Part shown: positions 7,704 through 15,149 of the stretch, one piece after another | Layout of the letters: each line of letters begins with the position of its first letter | How positions within the stretch are numbered: the first letter of the stretch is position 1 | DNA from: Frankiaceae bacterium | Lineage (GTDB): Bacteria; Actinomycetota; Actinomycetes; JAVEEJ01 | Length of the DNA: 21,014 nucleotides | Reading direction: 5' to 3' | Assembly: GCA_030840515.1 (NCBI GenBank) | Contig: JAVEEJ010000200.1 | Span: forward strand, 1 to 21,014 | Made by a program: the position numbers and the translations under genes | Notes under the pieces: model-generated | What the model was told of the DNA's origin: nothing | What the model saw: the letters and a program-made list of their open reading frames with translations, nothing else | The model's database searches: none

Positions 7704-7738
7704 TGGGCTCTCACGTGCCGGACGGCCGTGAGAGCCCA
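7704..7738 (+). terminator. Intergenic hairpin between pstS and pstC, probable partial terminator
   Basis: A 12-bp perfect stem (7704-7715 with 7727-7738; the top strand starts TGGGCTCTCACG) encloses an 11-base loop and is followed by TTTCC. It starts 21 bases after the pstS stop and ends 50 bases before pstC. Such a hairpin inside an operon usually ends most transcripts after the binding-protein gene, or protects the pstS mRNA 3' end, giving more PstS than permease. The short T run argues for incomplete termination. Confidence 0.7.
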
Positions 7739-7788
7739 TTTCCGCAACCTGGGGCTGGCCGCACGCGAGAGGCAGGCAGCTACAAGAG

Positions 7789-8703
7789 ATGACGACCAGG
7801 ACGGCCGACCGGGCCTTCCGACTGACCACGCAGGCCGCGGCCGGCGTGGTCTTGGTCGTCGTGCTTGCGATCGGCGCCTTCCTGGTGAACCGGGCGGTGC
7901 CGGCCTTGCGCGCGGACACGGCGAACTTCCTGACGGAGACCTCCTGGTTCCCGGACCAAGCAAAGCCGGTGTTCGGGATCGCCGCGCTCGCCTTCGGGAC
8001 GCTTGTCTCGAGCATGCTCGCGCTGCTGCTCGCCGTACCCGTCGCCGTCGGGACCGCGCTCTTCGTCGCCCACTACGCCCCCCGACGGCTGGCGCGACTG
8101 CTCGGCTTCCTCGTTGACCTGCTGGCTGCGGTGCCTTCGGTTGTGTACGGGCTGTGGGGTCTGTACTTCCTGAAGACCCACGTCAACGACGTCGCCGGAT
8201 GGCTCGACCGCCACTTCGGCTCGGTGCTCACCCCGCTGCACTCGAGCACGGGGACCTATGGTGGATCGCTCTTCCTCGCCGGCATCGTGCTCGCGATCAT
8301 GATCCTGCCCATCATCTCCGCGATCGTGCGCGAGGTTTTCCTGCAGGTTCCACGGGCGAACATCGAAGCCGCGCTGGCACTGGGCGCCACTCGGTGGGAG
8401 GCGATGCGGCTCGCCGTGCTGCCTTACGGGCGGCCCGGGATCGTATCGGCGTCGATGCTCGGGCTCGGCCGGGCGCTAGGCGAGACGATTGCCGTGGCAC
8501 TCCTGCTGTCGACGTCCTACGACATCTCCTGGCACATCACGCAGCCAGGCGGCGCGACGTTCGCCGCCAACATCGCGTTGAAGTTCAACGAGGCCGGAGG
8601 GACGGGGCGCGGCGCGCTGATTGCCAGCGGCTTGGTGCTGTTCGTCATCACGCTGCTTGTCAACGGGGTCGCCCGTGCCGTGGTGCGGCGGCCCACGCTA
8701 TGA
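7789..8703 (+). CDS. pstC: Phosphate ABC transporter permease
   Basis: A 304-residue inner-membrane permease that forms the phosphate channel with PstA. About six membrane segments can be seen. The first is near residues 18-34, and the transport domain begins with the hydrophobic A-L-A-F-G-T-L-V-S-S segment near residue 66. The ABC-permease EAA loop is present as E-A-A-L-A-L-G-A-T-R-W-E-A-M-R, followed by the PstC-like segment G-R-A-L-G-E-T-I-A-V. The start at ATG 7789 has only a weak purine-rich upstream sequence. The stop overlaps the pstA start by four bases. Length matches the family. Expression probably depends on read-through past the hairpin after pstS. Confidence 0.95.
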   Translation: MTTRTADRAFRLTTQAAAGVVLVVVLAIGAFLVNRAVPALRADTANFLTETSWFPDQAKPVFGIAALAFGTLVSSMLALLLAVPVAVGTALFVAHYAPRRLARLLGFLVDLLAAVPSVVYGLWGLYFLKTHVNDVAGWLDRHFGSVLTPLHSSTGTYGGSLFLAGIVLAIMILPIISAIVREVFLQVPRANIEAALALGATRWEAMRLAVLPYGRPGIVSASMLGLGRALGETIAVALLLSTSYDISWHITQPGGATFAANIALKFNEAGGTGRGALIASGLVLFVITLLVNGVARAVVRRPTL

Positions 8704-9545
8704 GACGACGCAAGCTCACCAATCGCGTGATGGGCGTGCTCATCGCGGTGACCTTCGTACTCGCGCTGCTGCCCCTGTTCTCGGTGCTCTGGCTGACGGT
8801 CAAGAACGGATCCAAGCGGTTCGACGCCGAGTTCCTCACTCACTCGATGAAGGGGATCGGCGCCACCGATGCCGCCGGCGGCGCCTACCACGCGATCGTC
8901 GGCACCCTGGAGCAGGTCGGCCTCGCGACGCTGATGGCGGTGCCACTCGCGTTGCTGACGGCCGTCTACCTTGTCGAGTACGGCGGCATATCTCGTTTCG
9001 CCAAGATCGTGTCCTACGTGGTGGACGTGATGACCGGTGTGCCTTCGATCGTGGCCGGCCTGTTCGTCTTCGCCTTCTGGATTCTCGCGCTGCACCAGCC
9101 GTTCTCCGGCTTCGCCGGGGCGCTCGCTCTGACCATCCTCATGGTGCCGATCGTGGTCCGCGGCTGCGAGGAGATGCTCCGGCTGGTGCCGAGCGAGCTT
9201 CGGGAAGCCTCCTACGCGCTCGGCATCCCGCGCTGGAAGACCATCCTCCGCATTGTGCTGCCTACAGCGCTGCCAGGGCTGGTGACCGCGATCATGCTCG
9301 GCGTCGCTCGGATCACGGGCGAGACCGCGCCACTGCTGCTGACTGTCTTCGGCGCCGACGCCATCAACAACGACCCCTTCCACGGACCGCAGTCAGGACT
9401 GCCCCTGTTCGTCTTCGACCAGGCGGCCCGGCCCAACCAGGTGGCGGTGGACCGGGCCTGGGCAGGTGCGCTCACACTGATCCTGATCGTCATGGCACTC
9501 AACGTCGTCGCTCGGCTCGCGGTCCGTCGCCGCGCGGCCCACTAG
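8700..9545 (+). CDS. pstA: Phosphate ABC transporter permease
   Basis: A 281-residue partner permease of PstC. The ATG at 8700 is chosen because it overlaps the pstC stop (ATGA) and gives the expected N-terminus, a basic M-R-R-R-K stretch followed by the first membrane helix. The open frame continues upstream only as an antiparallel-free shadow inside pstC. Six membrane segments are visible. V-M-T-G-V-P-S-I-V-A-G-L-F-V-F is a PstA-typical segment, the EAA loop reads E-A-S-Y-A-L-G-I-P-R-W-K-T-I, and A-R-I-T-G-E-T-A-P-L-L follows. A downstream loop (D-P-F-H-G-P-Q-S-G-L-P-L-F) is usual in PstA. The pstB gene begins ten bases after the stop, in the same operon. Confidence 0.95.
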   Translation: MRRRKLTNRVMGVLIAVTFVLALLPLFSVLWLTVKNGSKRFDAEFLTHSMKGIGATDAAGGAYHAIVGTLEQVGLATLMAVPLALLTAVYLVEYGGISRFAKIVSYVVDVMTGVPSIVAGLFVFAFWILALHQPFSGFAGALALTILMVPIVVRGCEEMLRLVPSELREASYALGIPRWKTILRIVLPTALPGLVTAIMLGVARITGETAPLLLTVFGADAINNDPFHGPQSGLPLFVFDQAARPNQVAVDRAWAGALTLILIVMALNVVARLAVRRRAAH

Positions 9546-9555
9546 GAAGGAATCC

Positions 9556-10332
9556 ATGGCCAAGCGGATCGACGTCTCCGGGCTGGACGCCTACTACGGC
9601 AAGGTCCACGCCGTCGCCGACGTCTCGCTCACCATCGAGCCGCGCTCGGTCACTGCGCTCATCGGCCCGTCGGGGTGCGGCAAGTCGACGTTCCTGCGGA
9701 CGTTGAACCGCATGCACGAGGTCATCCCCGGCGCCCGTGTCAGCGGCAAGGTCCGCCTGGACGAGCTCGACATCTACGCACCCGACGTCGACCCGGTCGA
9801 CGTGCGCCGGACCGTCGGCATGGTGTTCCAGCGCCCCAACCCGTTTCCGACGATGTCGATCTACGACAACGTCGCCGCCGGTCTCAAGCTCTCCGGCGTC
9901 CGCCGCAAGTCGGTCCTGGACGAGGCCGTGGAGCGCTCCCTGCGTAGCGCGAACCTCTGGGTCGAGGTGCGCAGCCGGCTGAACAAGCCTGGAGCGAGCC
10001 TCTCCGGTGGCCAGCAGCAGCGGCTGTGCATCGCGCGCGCGATCGCGGTCGAGCCGGACGTGCTGCTGATGGACGAGCCCTGCTCCGCGCTCGACCCGAT
10101 CTCCACCATCGCCATCGAGGACCTGATGGTGGAGCTCAAGGAGCGCTACACGATCGTCATCGTCACCCACAACATGCAGCAGGCGGCGCGCGTCTCGGAC
10201 GTGACCGCGTTCTTCACGATCAGCGCACCGGGTGAGCCGGGCCGGCTGGTCGAGGCGGACACCACCCGCAAGATCTTCAGCAATCCTGCGGAGAAAGCGA
10301 CCGAGGACTACATCACCGGCCGCTTCGGCTGA
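9556..10332 (+). CDS. pstB: Phosphate ABC transporter ATPase
   Basis: A 258-residue ATPase that drives phosphate import through PstC/PstA. All ABC motifs are present: Walker A G-P-S-G-C-G-K-S-T at 37-45, the Q-loop in M-V-F-Q-R-P-N-P-F-P (89-98, a PstB hallmark), signature L-S-G-G-Q at 149-153, Walker B V-L-L-M-D-E-P at 169-175, D-loop S-A-L-D, and H-loop His205. The ATG at 9556 follows an AGGAAGGA ribosome binding site. It is the last gene of pstSCAB. No phoU follows; instead a convergent pit gene begins within 15 bases of the stop, so the PhoU role, if present, is encoded elsewhere. Confidence 0.97.
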   Translation: MAKRIDVSGLDAYYGKVHAVADVSLTIEPRSVTALIGPSGCGKSTFLRTLNRMHEVIPGARVSGKVRLDELDIYAPDVDPVDVRRTVGMVFQRPNPFPTMSIYDNVAAGLKLSGVRRKSVLDEAVERSLRSANLWVEVRSRLNKPGASLSGGQQQRLCIARAIAVEPDVLLMDEPCSALDPISTIAIEDLMVELKERYTIVIVTHNMQQAARVSDVTAFFTISAPGEPGRLVEADTTRKIFSNPAEKATEDYITGRFG

Positions 10333-10355
10333 CCCTGTCGGCGAACGTCAGCCGA
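10325..10355. terminator. Inverted repeat across the pstB and pit stop codons, possible bidirectional terminator
   Basis: TCGGCTGAC (10325-10333) and GTCAGCCGA (10347-10355) form a 9-bp stem with a 13-base loop. The arms contain the stop codons of both convergent genes. No T tract follows on either strand, so intrinsic termination is uncertain; the symmetry is partly a consequence of the two coding ends. Confidence 0.4.
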
Positions 10356-11376
10356 CGAAAAGCTGGGCCACGGCGTAGGTCGCCGCCGCGAACAGGCCGG
10401 CCGCCGGGATCGTGACGACCCACGCCATCGCGATGTTGCCGGCCACGCCCCACCGGACCGCCGAGACCTTGCGCGTAGCACCGACACCCATGACCGACGA
10501 GGAGATGACGTGCGTGGTGGAGACGGGTACGGCGTAGACGTAAGCGGTCGTGAACAGGACCGAGCTGGCCACAGTCTGGGCGGCGAAGCCTGCGGGGGGG
10601 TCCATCTTGATGACGCGTCGGCCGAGGGTGCGCATGATGCGCGCGCCGCCGGAGAACGTGCCGAGGGAGATCGCCGACGCGGCCGCCAGGATCACCCAGA
10701 TGGGGATCGGTGCGTCACCCTGCACGTGGCCGGTGACGAACAGCGCGAGGAAGATGACACCCATCGTCTTCTGCGCGTCCTGCAGGCCGTGGCCAAGCGC
10801 CATCGCACCGGAGCTGACGATCTGTGCCATCCGGAACCCGCGGTTGACCGGTCCCGGCCGCAGACGCGCGATGCACCACAGGATGATCACCATGACCACG
10901 TAGGACAGGGCGAACCCGATGACCGGCGAAAGCACCATCGGCTTGAGGACCTTCTCGTAGACGCCCTGCCACTTGACGGTGTCTGACGCTGCGAGGGCGG
11001 CGCCCACCAATCCGCCGATCAGCGCATGCGAGGAGGACGACGGCAGCCCGAAGTACCAGGTGATGAGGTTCCAGGCGATCGCTCCGACCAGTGCCGCGAA
11101 CACCACGGTCAACCCGTGCGTCGCGTGCGAACCCGCCACGTCGGCGGCCTCTGGGCTGGGCAGCGTGACGATGCCCTTCCCGACAGTCTTCGCGACCCCC
11201 GTGGACAGCAGCGCACCCAGCAGGTTCATCACGGCAGCCAGTAAGAGAGCAACCCGCGGCGTCAGCGCTCGTGTCGAGACAGCCGTCGCGATCGCGTTGG
11301 CCGCGTCGTGAAAGCCATTGGTGTAGTCGAAGGCCAGCGCCACCGCGACGATGACGATGAGACCAGCAGTCTCCAA
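10348..11376 (-). CDS. pit: Low-affinity inorganic phosphate transporter, Pit family
   Basis: A 342-residue secondary phosphate transporter that moves metal-phosphate with protons across the membrane. Two inverted PHO-4 signatures are visible: D-Y-T-N-G-F-H-D-A-A-N-A-I-A-T near the N-terminus (from about residue 17) and G-H-G-L-Q-D-A-Q-K-T-M-G-V-I in the second half. A long hydrophilic loop separates the halves and about ten membrane helices are present. The start is TTG (11376-11374), supported by AAGGAG nine bases upstream inside the end of the preceding gene. The N-terminal residues M-E-T-A-G-L-I-V fit family starts. It lies three bases after the DUF47 gene, a pairing typical of Pit systems. 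It converges on pstB, placing high- and low-affinity uptake end to end. Confidence 0.95.
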   Translation of the reverse strand: METAGLIVIVAVALAFDYTNGFHDAANAIATAVSTRALTPRVALLLAAVMNLLGALLSTGVAKTVGKGIVTLPSPEAADVAGSHATHGLTVVFAALVGAIAWNLITWYFGLPSSSSHALIGGLVGAALAASDTVKWQGVYEKVLKPMVLSPVIGFALSYVVMVIILWCIARLRPGPVNRGFRMAQIVSSGAMALGHGLQDAQKTMGVIFLALFVTGHVQGDAPIPIWVILAAASAISLGTFSGGARIMRTLGRRVIKMDPPAGFAAQTVASSVLFTTAYVYAVPVSTTHVISSSVMGVGATRKVSAVRWGVAGNIAMAWVVTIPAAGLFAAATYAVAQLFVG

Positions 11377-11379
11377 GGC

Positions 11380-11997
11380 TCAGGACTCCTTGACGACGAT
11401 CGTCTCGATGATGTTCGCCACCTTCTCGAAGGCGTCGGCGGCATGCTCGAGTTGATCGACCACGTCCTTCAGCTTCATCACCGTGAGGGCGTCGTACTCG
11501 CCCGCGAACAGCTTGGCCACCAGCCGCCGGTAGATCTTGTCCGCCTCGTTCTCCAGGCGGTTCACCTCGATCCAGTACTCCTCGAGGCCCTTCATTCCCT
11601 TGAGGTTGGGCATCGCGGCCGCGGTCAGCGCCGCCGCGCGCTGCAGCACCTCGACCTGCGAGGTGATCTCGCGCGGCAGCTCGTCGATGCCGTAGAGCGC
11701 GACGAGGTCGACCGCTGCCTCCATGTAGTCCATGACATCGTCGAGGCAGGAGGCGAGGTTGTAGATGTCCTCCCGCTCGAAGGGCGTCACGAACGTCTCG
11801 TTGATCCGGCGCATGATGCGGTGCGTCGACGCGTCGCATGCGTGCTCCAGCTCGCGCATCCGCTCCGCGATCTCGTCCCGGTCTGCGTGCGGCTGGACGA
11901 GCTCGGCCAAGGCGTCGGCCGCGCCGACGAGCGAGTCGGCCGACTGCGTGAACATCGCGTAGAAACTCGACTCTTGAGGCGTGATGCGCAGGCGCAA
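11380..11997 (-). CDS. DUF47 (PhoU-like) accessory protein of the Pit transporter
   Basis: A 205-residue all-helical protein of the DUF47/PF01865 family, distantly related to PhoU. Its genes sit next to pit in many bacteria, and it is thought to modulate the transporter. Residues begin with L-R-I-T-P-Q-E-S-S-F-Y, the usual DUF47 opening. Inside are H-A-C-D-A-S-T-H-R-I-M-R-R-I-N-E-T-F-V-T-P-F and R-E-D-I-Y-N-L-A, both strongly typical, and the C-terminus has L-E-H-A-A-D-A-F-E. The acidic clusters are candidate metal sites as in PhoU. The start is TTG at 11997-11995, with GGAG six bases upstream. Both genes of this pair therefore use TTG. It should not be labelled PhoU proper, because it lacks the duplicated PhoU repeat and belongs with Pit rather than Pst. 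Confidence 0.92.
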   Translation of the reverse strand: MRLRITPQESSFYAMFTQSADSLVGAADALAELVQPHADRDEIAERMRELEHACDASTHRIMRRINETFVTPFEREDIYNLASCLDDVMDYMEAAVDLVALYGIDELPREITSQVEVLQRAAALTAAAMPNLKGMKGLEEYWIEVNRLENEADKIYRRLVAKLFAGEYDALTVMKLKDVVDQLEHAADAFEKVANIIETIVVKES

Positions 11998-12109
11998 CGG
12001 GGGCTCCGGGGAGGTCAGAGGCGGGGCTGGGACGAGTACGGCGAACCGCGGCGCACTCTAGGGCGGACGAGCCGGCGACGGCGCACCGGACTGGTGGATG
12101 AGGGACAGC

Positions 12110-12142
12110 GTTCCGGAGGCGTTCACCCGGCGTTCACCTGCG
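12110..12142 (+). promoter_or_regulatory. Second PHO-box-like array between DUF47-pit and the MMPL gene
   Basis: Three contiguous 11-base units run GTTCCGGAGGC (12110-12120), GTTCACCCGGC (12121-12131) and GTTCACCTGCG (12132-12142). The last two carry the same GTTCACC core as the pstS box. The array lies 113 bases upstream of the DUF47 start on one side and 27 bases before the -35 of the MMPL promoter on the other. The orientation of the units points toward the MMPL gene, but PhoP could also act on the DUF47-pit side. Confidence 0.7.
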
Positions 12143-12168
12143 TCGGTGCAGGCCAGCCCGAACCGGCC

Positions 12169-12198
12169 TTGACCGCCTCAGGTTAGCGACGCTAACTT
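12169..12198 (+). promoter_or_regulatory. Promoter of the MMPL-tetR operon
   Basis: TTGACC (12169-12174) and TAACTT (12193-12198) are separated by 18 bases and fit an actinobacterial housekeeping promoter. The -10 overlaps the right arm of the GTTAGCG/CGCTAAC palindrome, so a bound repressor would block it. The start point would be near 12205, with AGGAGG (12224-12229) five bases before the ATG. Confidence 0.6.
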
Positions 12199-12210
12199 GA
12201 CGCCGCTAAC
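12182..12210 (+). promoter_or_regulatory. Probable TetR operator: perfect palindrome plus a third half-site
   Basis: GTTAGCG (12182-12188), A, CGCTAAC (12190-12196) form a perfect 15-base palindrome. A further CGCTAAC (12204-12210) repeats the right arm 14 bases downstream. Size, symmetry and overlap with the promoter are as expected for a TetR-family repressor, and a tetR gene is the second gene of this operon. Autorepression is inferred. Confidence 0.7.
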
Positions 12211-12234
12211 CCAACGCCGCGGCAGGAGGCTCCC

Positions 12235-14457
12235 ATGCTGCTCGACCGACTCGGCCGGACCCTGGTGGCACGGCGTCGTGCCGTGCTCGCCCTCACGCTG
12301 GTCTTCGTCGCTCTCGCCGGCGTCTTCGGCGGGGCGGTGGCCAGCAAGCTGAAGAGCGGTGGCTTCGACGACCCGAACGCCGAGGCGACCCATGCCCTCA
12401 AGCGCGTGGCGGACGAGTTCGGAGGACAGCCCGACGTCGTCCTCCTCGTGCGCACAGCGGACGGCGTCGACGACCAGCAGAGCCAGCGCGACGGAGCAGC
12501 CTTGACCGCGCGGGCAGCCGCCGACCCGCACCTGTCGGGCGTCGGCTCCTACTGGACGCTCGGCAAGCCCCAGGCGCTGCGCAGCACCGACGGGCGCTCG
12601 GCACTGGTGCTCGCCAAGCTCGAGGGCGGCGACCAGGACGTCGACGCGATCGTGAAGGCCTACACGGGCCGCTCCGGCACCCTGCAGGTGCGCGTCGGCG
12701 GACTCGCGCCCACCTTCCGCCAGGTGGGCTCGACGATCCAGCGCGACCTGGCGAAGGCCGAGCTGATCGCGATTCCCATCACCTTCGTGCTGCTCATGCT
12801 GGTCTTCGGCAGCCTCGTCGCCGCCCTGCTGCCCCTCGCTGTGGCAGGAGTCGCCGTACTCGGATCCTTCCTCGCCATCACCCTCATCACCGGCGTGACG
12901 GATGTGAGCATCTTCGCGCTGAACCTCATCACCGCGATGGGTCTGGGCCTCGCGATCGACTACGCGCTGTTCATGGTCAGCCGGTTCCGCGAGGAGGTGC
13001 GCCATGGGCTGAGCACCAACGAGGCCGTGGTCGAGACGCTGCGCACCGCAGGCCGCACGGTCATCGTCTCGGCGCTGACCGTCGCCCTGAGCCTGTCGGC
13101 GCTGCTCGTCTTCCCGCTCTACTTCCTGCGCTCGTTCGCCTACGCCGGGATCGCCGTGGTGCTGCTCGCGATGCTCGGCGCGGTCGTGGTGCTGCCGGCG
13201 CTGCTCGCCGCACTCGGCCCCAACGTGGACCGCTGGCAGCTGCTGAAGCGACCAAGTCCCGAGGAGGGCAGCGGCTTCTGGCACCGCACAGCCGAGCTCG
13301 TGATGCGCAGGCCCGGCACCGTCGCGATCACCATCGGCGGGCTGATGCTGGCGCTCGGGCTGCCATTCCTCAACGTGAGCTTCGGGCTCCCCGACGACCG
13401 GGTGCTGCCCAAGGGGGCGAGCACGCACCAGGTGGCCGACGTGCTGCGCACCGACTTCCCTGACCGAGAGGCCGACGCCACGATCGTGCTGCTGCCAGGT
13501 ACGTCTCCGACAGACACCCGACTCGACTCCTACGCCAGCGCGCTGTCGACGATCCCTGATGTCTCACGCGTCGACACGGCCCGCGGTGGATGGTCCGGTG
13601 GCCGGCAGGTGCTCCCTGCTGGACCGCCGAGCAAGCGATTCGTGAAGCAGGGGTACGGCGGAACCTGGGTCAGCATCGTCCCGACCATCGAGGCTCGGTC
13701 CGAGCAGGGCCAGGCGCTGGTGCACGCCGTGCGTGACACCCCGGCGCCGGGGCAGCGGCTCGTCGGTGGACCGAGCGCGGACCTGGTCGACACCGAGGCC
13801 TCGATCAGCTCGAAGACACCGCTCGCGGCCGGACTCATCGTCATCGCCACGCTCGTGATCCTGTTCCTGTTCACGGGAAGTGTGCTCATTCCGATCAAGG
13901 CTGTGGTGCTGAACCTGCTGTCGTTGAGCGCGACGTTCGGCGCGATGGTCTACGTGTTCCAGGAGGGCCACCTGCAGAGCATCTTCGGCCACTTCACGAT
14001 CACGCACACGTTGGACACCACCACGCCCATCCTCATGTTCTGCATCGCGTTCGGGCTGTCCATGGACTACGAGGTGTTCCTCCTGAGCCGCATCCGCGAG
14101 GAGTGGCTCGCGACCGGCGACAACCGTCGTGCGGTGGCGCTGGGGCTCGAGCGCACCGGCCGGCTCGTCACGGCAGCTGCCGCGCTGATCGCGGTGGTCT
14201 TCACCGCCACGGCGACCAGCGGCGTGACCTTCATCCGGCTGTTCGGGGTGGGCATGGCGCTCGCCGTCGTGATGGACGCGACCCTCGTACGTGGCGCGCT
14301 GGTCCCGGCGTTCATGCGCATCGCGGGCAAGTGGAACTGGTGGGCACCGGCACCCCTGACACGGGTGCACCGGCGGTTCGGCCTGGGGGAGCCGGCCACG
14401 ACACGGGCGGTCCAGGAGGAGATGAGCGCGGCCGCGAAGCCGGCGGTGAGCGCATGA
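12235..14457 (+). CDS. MMPL-family (RND superfamily) membrane exporter
   Basis: A 740-residue proton-driven exporter of the MMPL/RND type, which in actinobacteria moves lipids, siderophores or drugs out of the cell. The two halves each have one N-terminal helix (near residues 18-36 and 370-390), an extracytoplasmic domain, and five clustered helices. The Asp-Tyr pairs that carry protons in MmpL3-like proteins are present in both halves: I-D-Y-A-L-F-M-V-S-R-F (D242, Y243) and M-D-Y-E-V-F-L-L-S-R-I (D611, Y612). AGGAGG precedes the ATG. The stop overlaps the tetR start (ATGA). No long C-terminal cytoplasmic domain is present, unlike MmpL3. The substrate is not predictable from sequence. The operator and PHO-box-like array upstream suggest control by the TetR ligand and possibly by phosphate. 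Confidence 0.92.
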   Translation: MLLDRLGRTLVARRRAVLALTLVFVALAGVFGGAVASKLKSGGFDDPNAEATHALKRVADEFGGQPDVVLLVRTADGVDDQQSQRDGAALTARAAADPHLSGVGSYWTLGKPQALRSTDGRSALVLAKLEGGDQDVDAIVKAYTGRSGTLQVRVGGLAPTFRQVGSTIQRDLAKAELIAIPITFVLLMLVFGSLVAALLPLAVAGVAVLGSFLAITLITGVTDVSIFALNLITAMGLGLAIDYALFMVSRFREEVRHGLSTNEAVVETLRTAGRTVIVSALTVALSLSALLVFPLYFLRSFAYAGIAVVLLAMLGAVVVLPALLAALGPNVDRWQLLKRPSPEEGSGFWHRTAELVMRRPGTVAITIGGLMLALGLPFLNVSFGLPDDRVLPKGASTHQVADVLRTDFPDREADATIVLLPGTSPTDTRLDSYASALSTIPDVSRVDTARGGWSGGRQVLPAGPPSKRFVKQGYGGTWVSIVPTIEARSEQGQALVHAVRDTPAPGQRLVGGPSADLVDTEASISSKTPLAAGLIVIATLVILFLFTGSVLIPIKAVVLNLLSLSATFGAMVYVFQEGHLQSIFGHFTITHTLDTTTPILMFCIAFGLSMDYEVFLLSRIREEWLATGDNRRAVALGLERTGRLVTAAAALIAVVFTATATSGVTFIRLFGVGMALAVVMDATLVRGALVPAFMRIAGKWNWWAPAPLTRVHRRFGLGEPATTRAVQEEMSAAAKPAVSA

Positions 14458-15149
14458 CGCCTGCACGCCAGCGAGCCCGCCGCGGCGAGGGAGCGGCCCT
14501 GCGGGAGGAGATCCTCACCGCGGCCCGCGAGCTGCTCGCCGAGACCGGGTCGGAGGAGGCCGTCAGCATCCGTGCCGTAGCCGAGCGGGTCGGTGTCACA
14601 CCCCCGGCGATCTACCTGCACTTCGCGGACAAGGAAGCGCTGCTCGCGGAGGTCTGCAACCAGGTGTTCGTCGCGCTCGACGCGGCGATGGAGGCGGCCG
14701 CGGCGGACGCGGAGGGGCCGATGGAGGGGCTTCGGGCGCGTGGGCTCGCTTACGTCCGGTTCGCCATCGCCAACCCCGAGCACTACCGGCTGGTGATGAT
14801 GCGGCGCCCGACCGAGGCGATGCCCGGCCCGACCGCCGACATGATGACCGACGGGGCGTTCGTGCACCTGCTCGAGGCGGTGCGCAGCTGCCAGCAGATC
14901 GGTCTGATGCGCGCCGACGAGGAGCCGCTCGCTCTCGGCCTGGTGCTGTGGGCCGCGGCGCATGGCATCGCCTCACTGGTCATCGCCAAGCCCAACCTGC
15001 CCTGGACCGACCTCGAGCAGGTCATCACGCGCACGATCGACGCGATGGGGTGCGGTCTGTCGATCACCAGCCTCAGCCCCGACTACCAGGGAGGGTTCGC
15101 GAGCTTCTCGTCCAACTGGCCCCCTGCGGTGCAGGCACCGGAGCGGTAG
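14454..15149 (+). CDS. TetR-family transcriptional regulator
   Basis: A 231-residue regulator, probably the repressor of the MMPL gene it overlaps. The ATG at 14454 shares ATGA with the MMPL stop. The N-terminal TetR helix-turn-helix spans about residues 17-62: I-L-T-A-A-R-E-L-L-A-E-T-G, then V-S-I-R-A-V-A-E-R-V-G-V-T-P-P-A-I-Y-L-H-F-A-D-K (split here as one continuous family signature), ending in K-E-A-L-L. The C-terminal ligand-binding part contains A-N-P-E-H-Y-R-L-M-M-like residues seen in the TetR_C_33 type. The palindrome at 12182-12196 is the likely operator. Its last 67 bases overlap, in antisense, the end of the convergent gene at 15083-15736. The open frame upstream of 14454 is a shadow of the exporter gene. 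Confidence 0.92.
   Translation: MTPARQRARRGEGAALREEILTAARELLAETGSEEAVSIRAVAERVGVTPPAIYLHFADKEALLAEVCNQVFVALDAAMEAAAADAEGPMEGLRARGLAYVRFAIANPEHYRLVMMRRPTEAMPGPTADMMTDGAFVHLLEAVRSCQQIGLMRADEEPLALGLVLWAAAHGIASLVIAKPNLPWTDLEQVITRTIDAMGCGLSITSLSPDYQGGFASFSSNWPPAVQAPER

Noticed and set aside
8154..8699. Upstream extension of the pstA frame
   Set aside because: It lies inside pstC and has Arg/Ala-rich nonsense composition; the ATGA overlap and helix layout put the pstA start at 8700.
11380..11997. Calling the DUF47 gene phoU
   Set aside because: Motifs and pit adjacency fit DUF47/PF01865; true PhoU has two PhoU repeats and accompanies pst.
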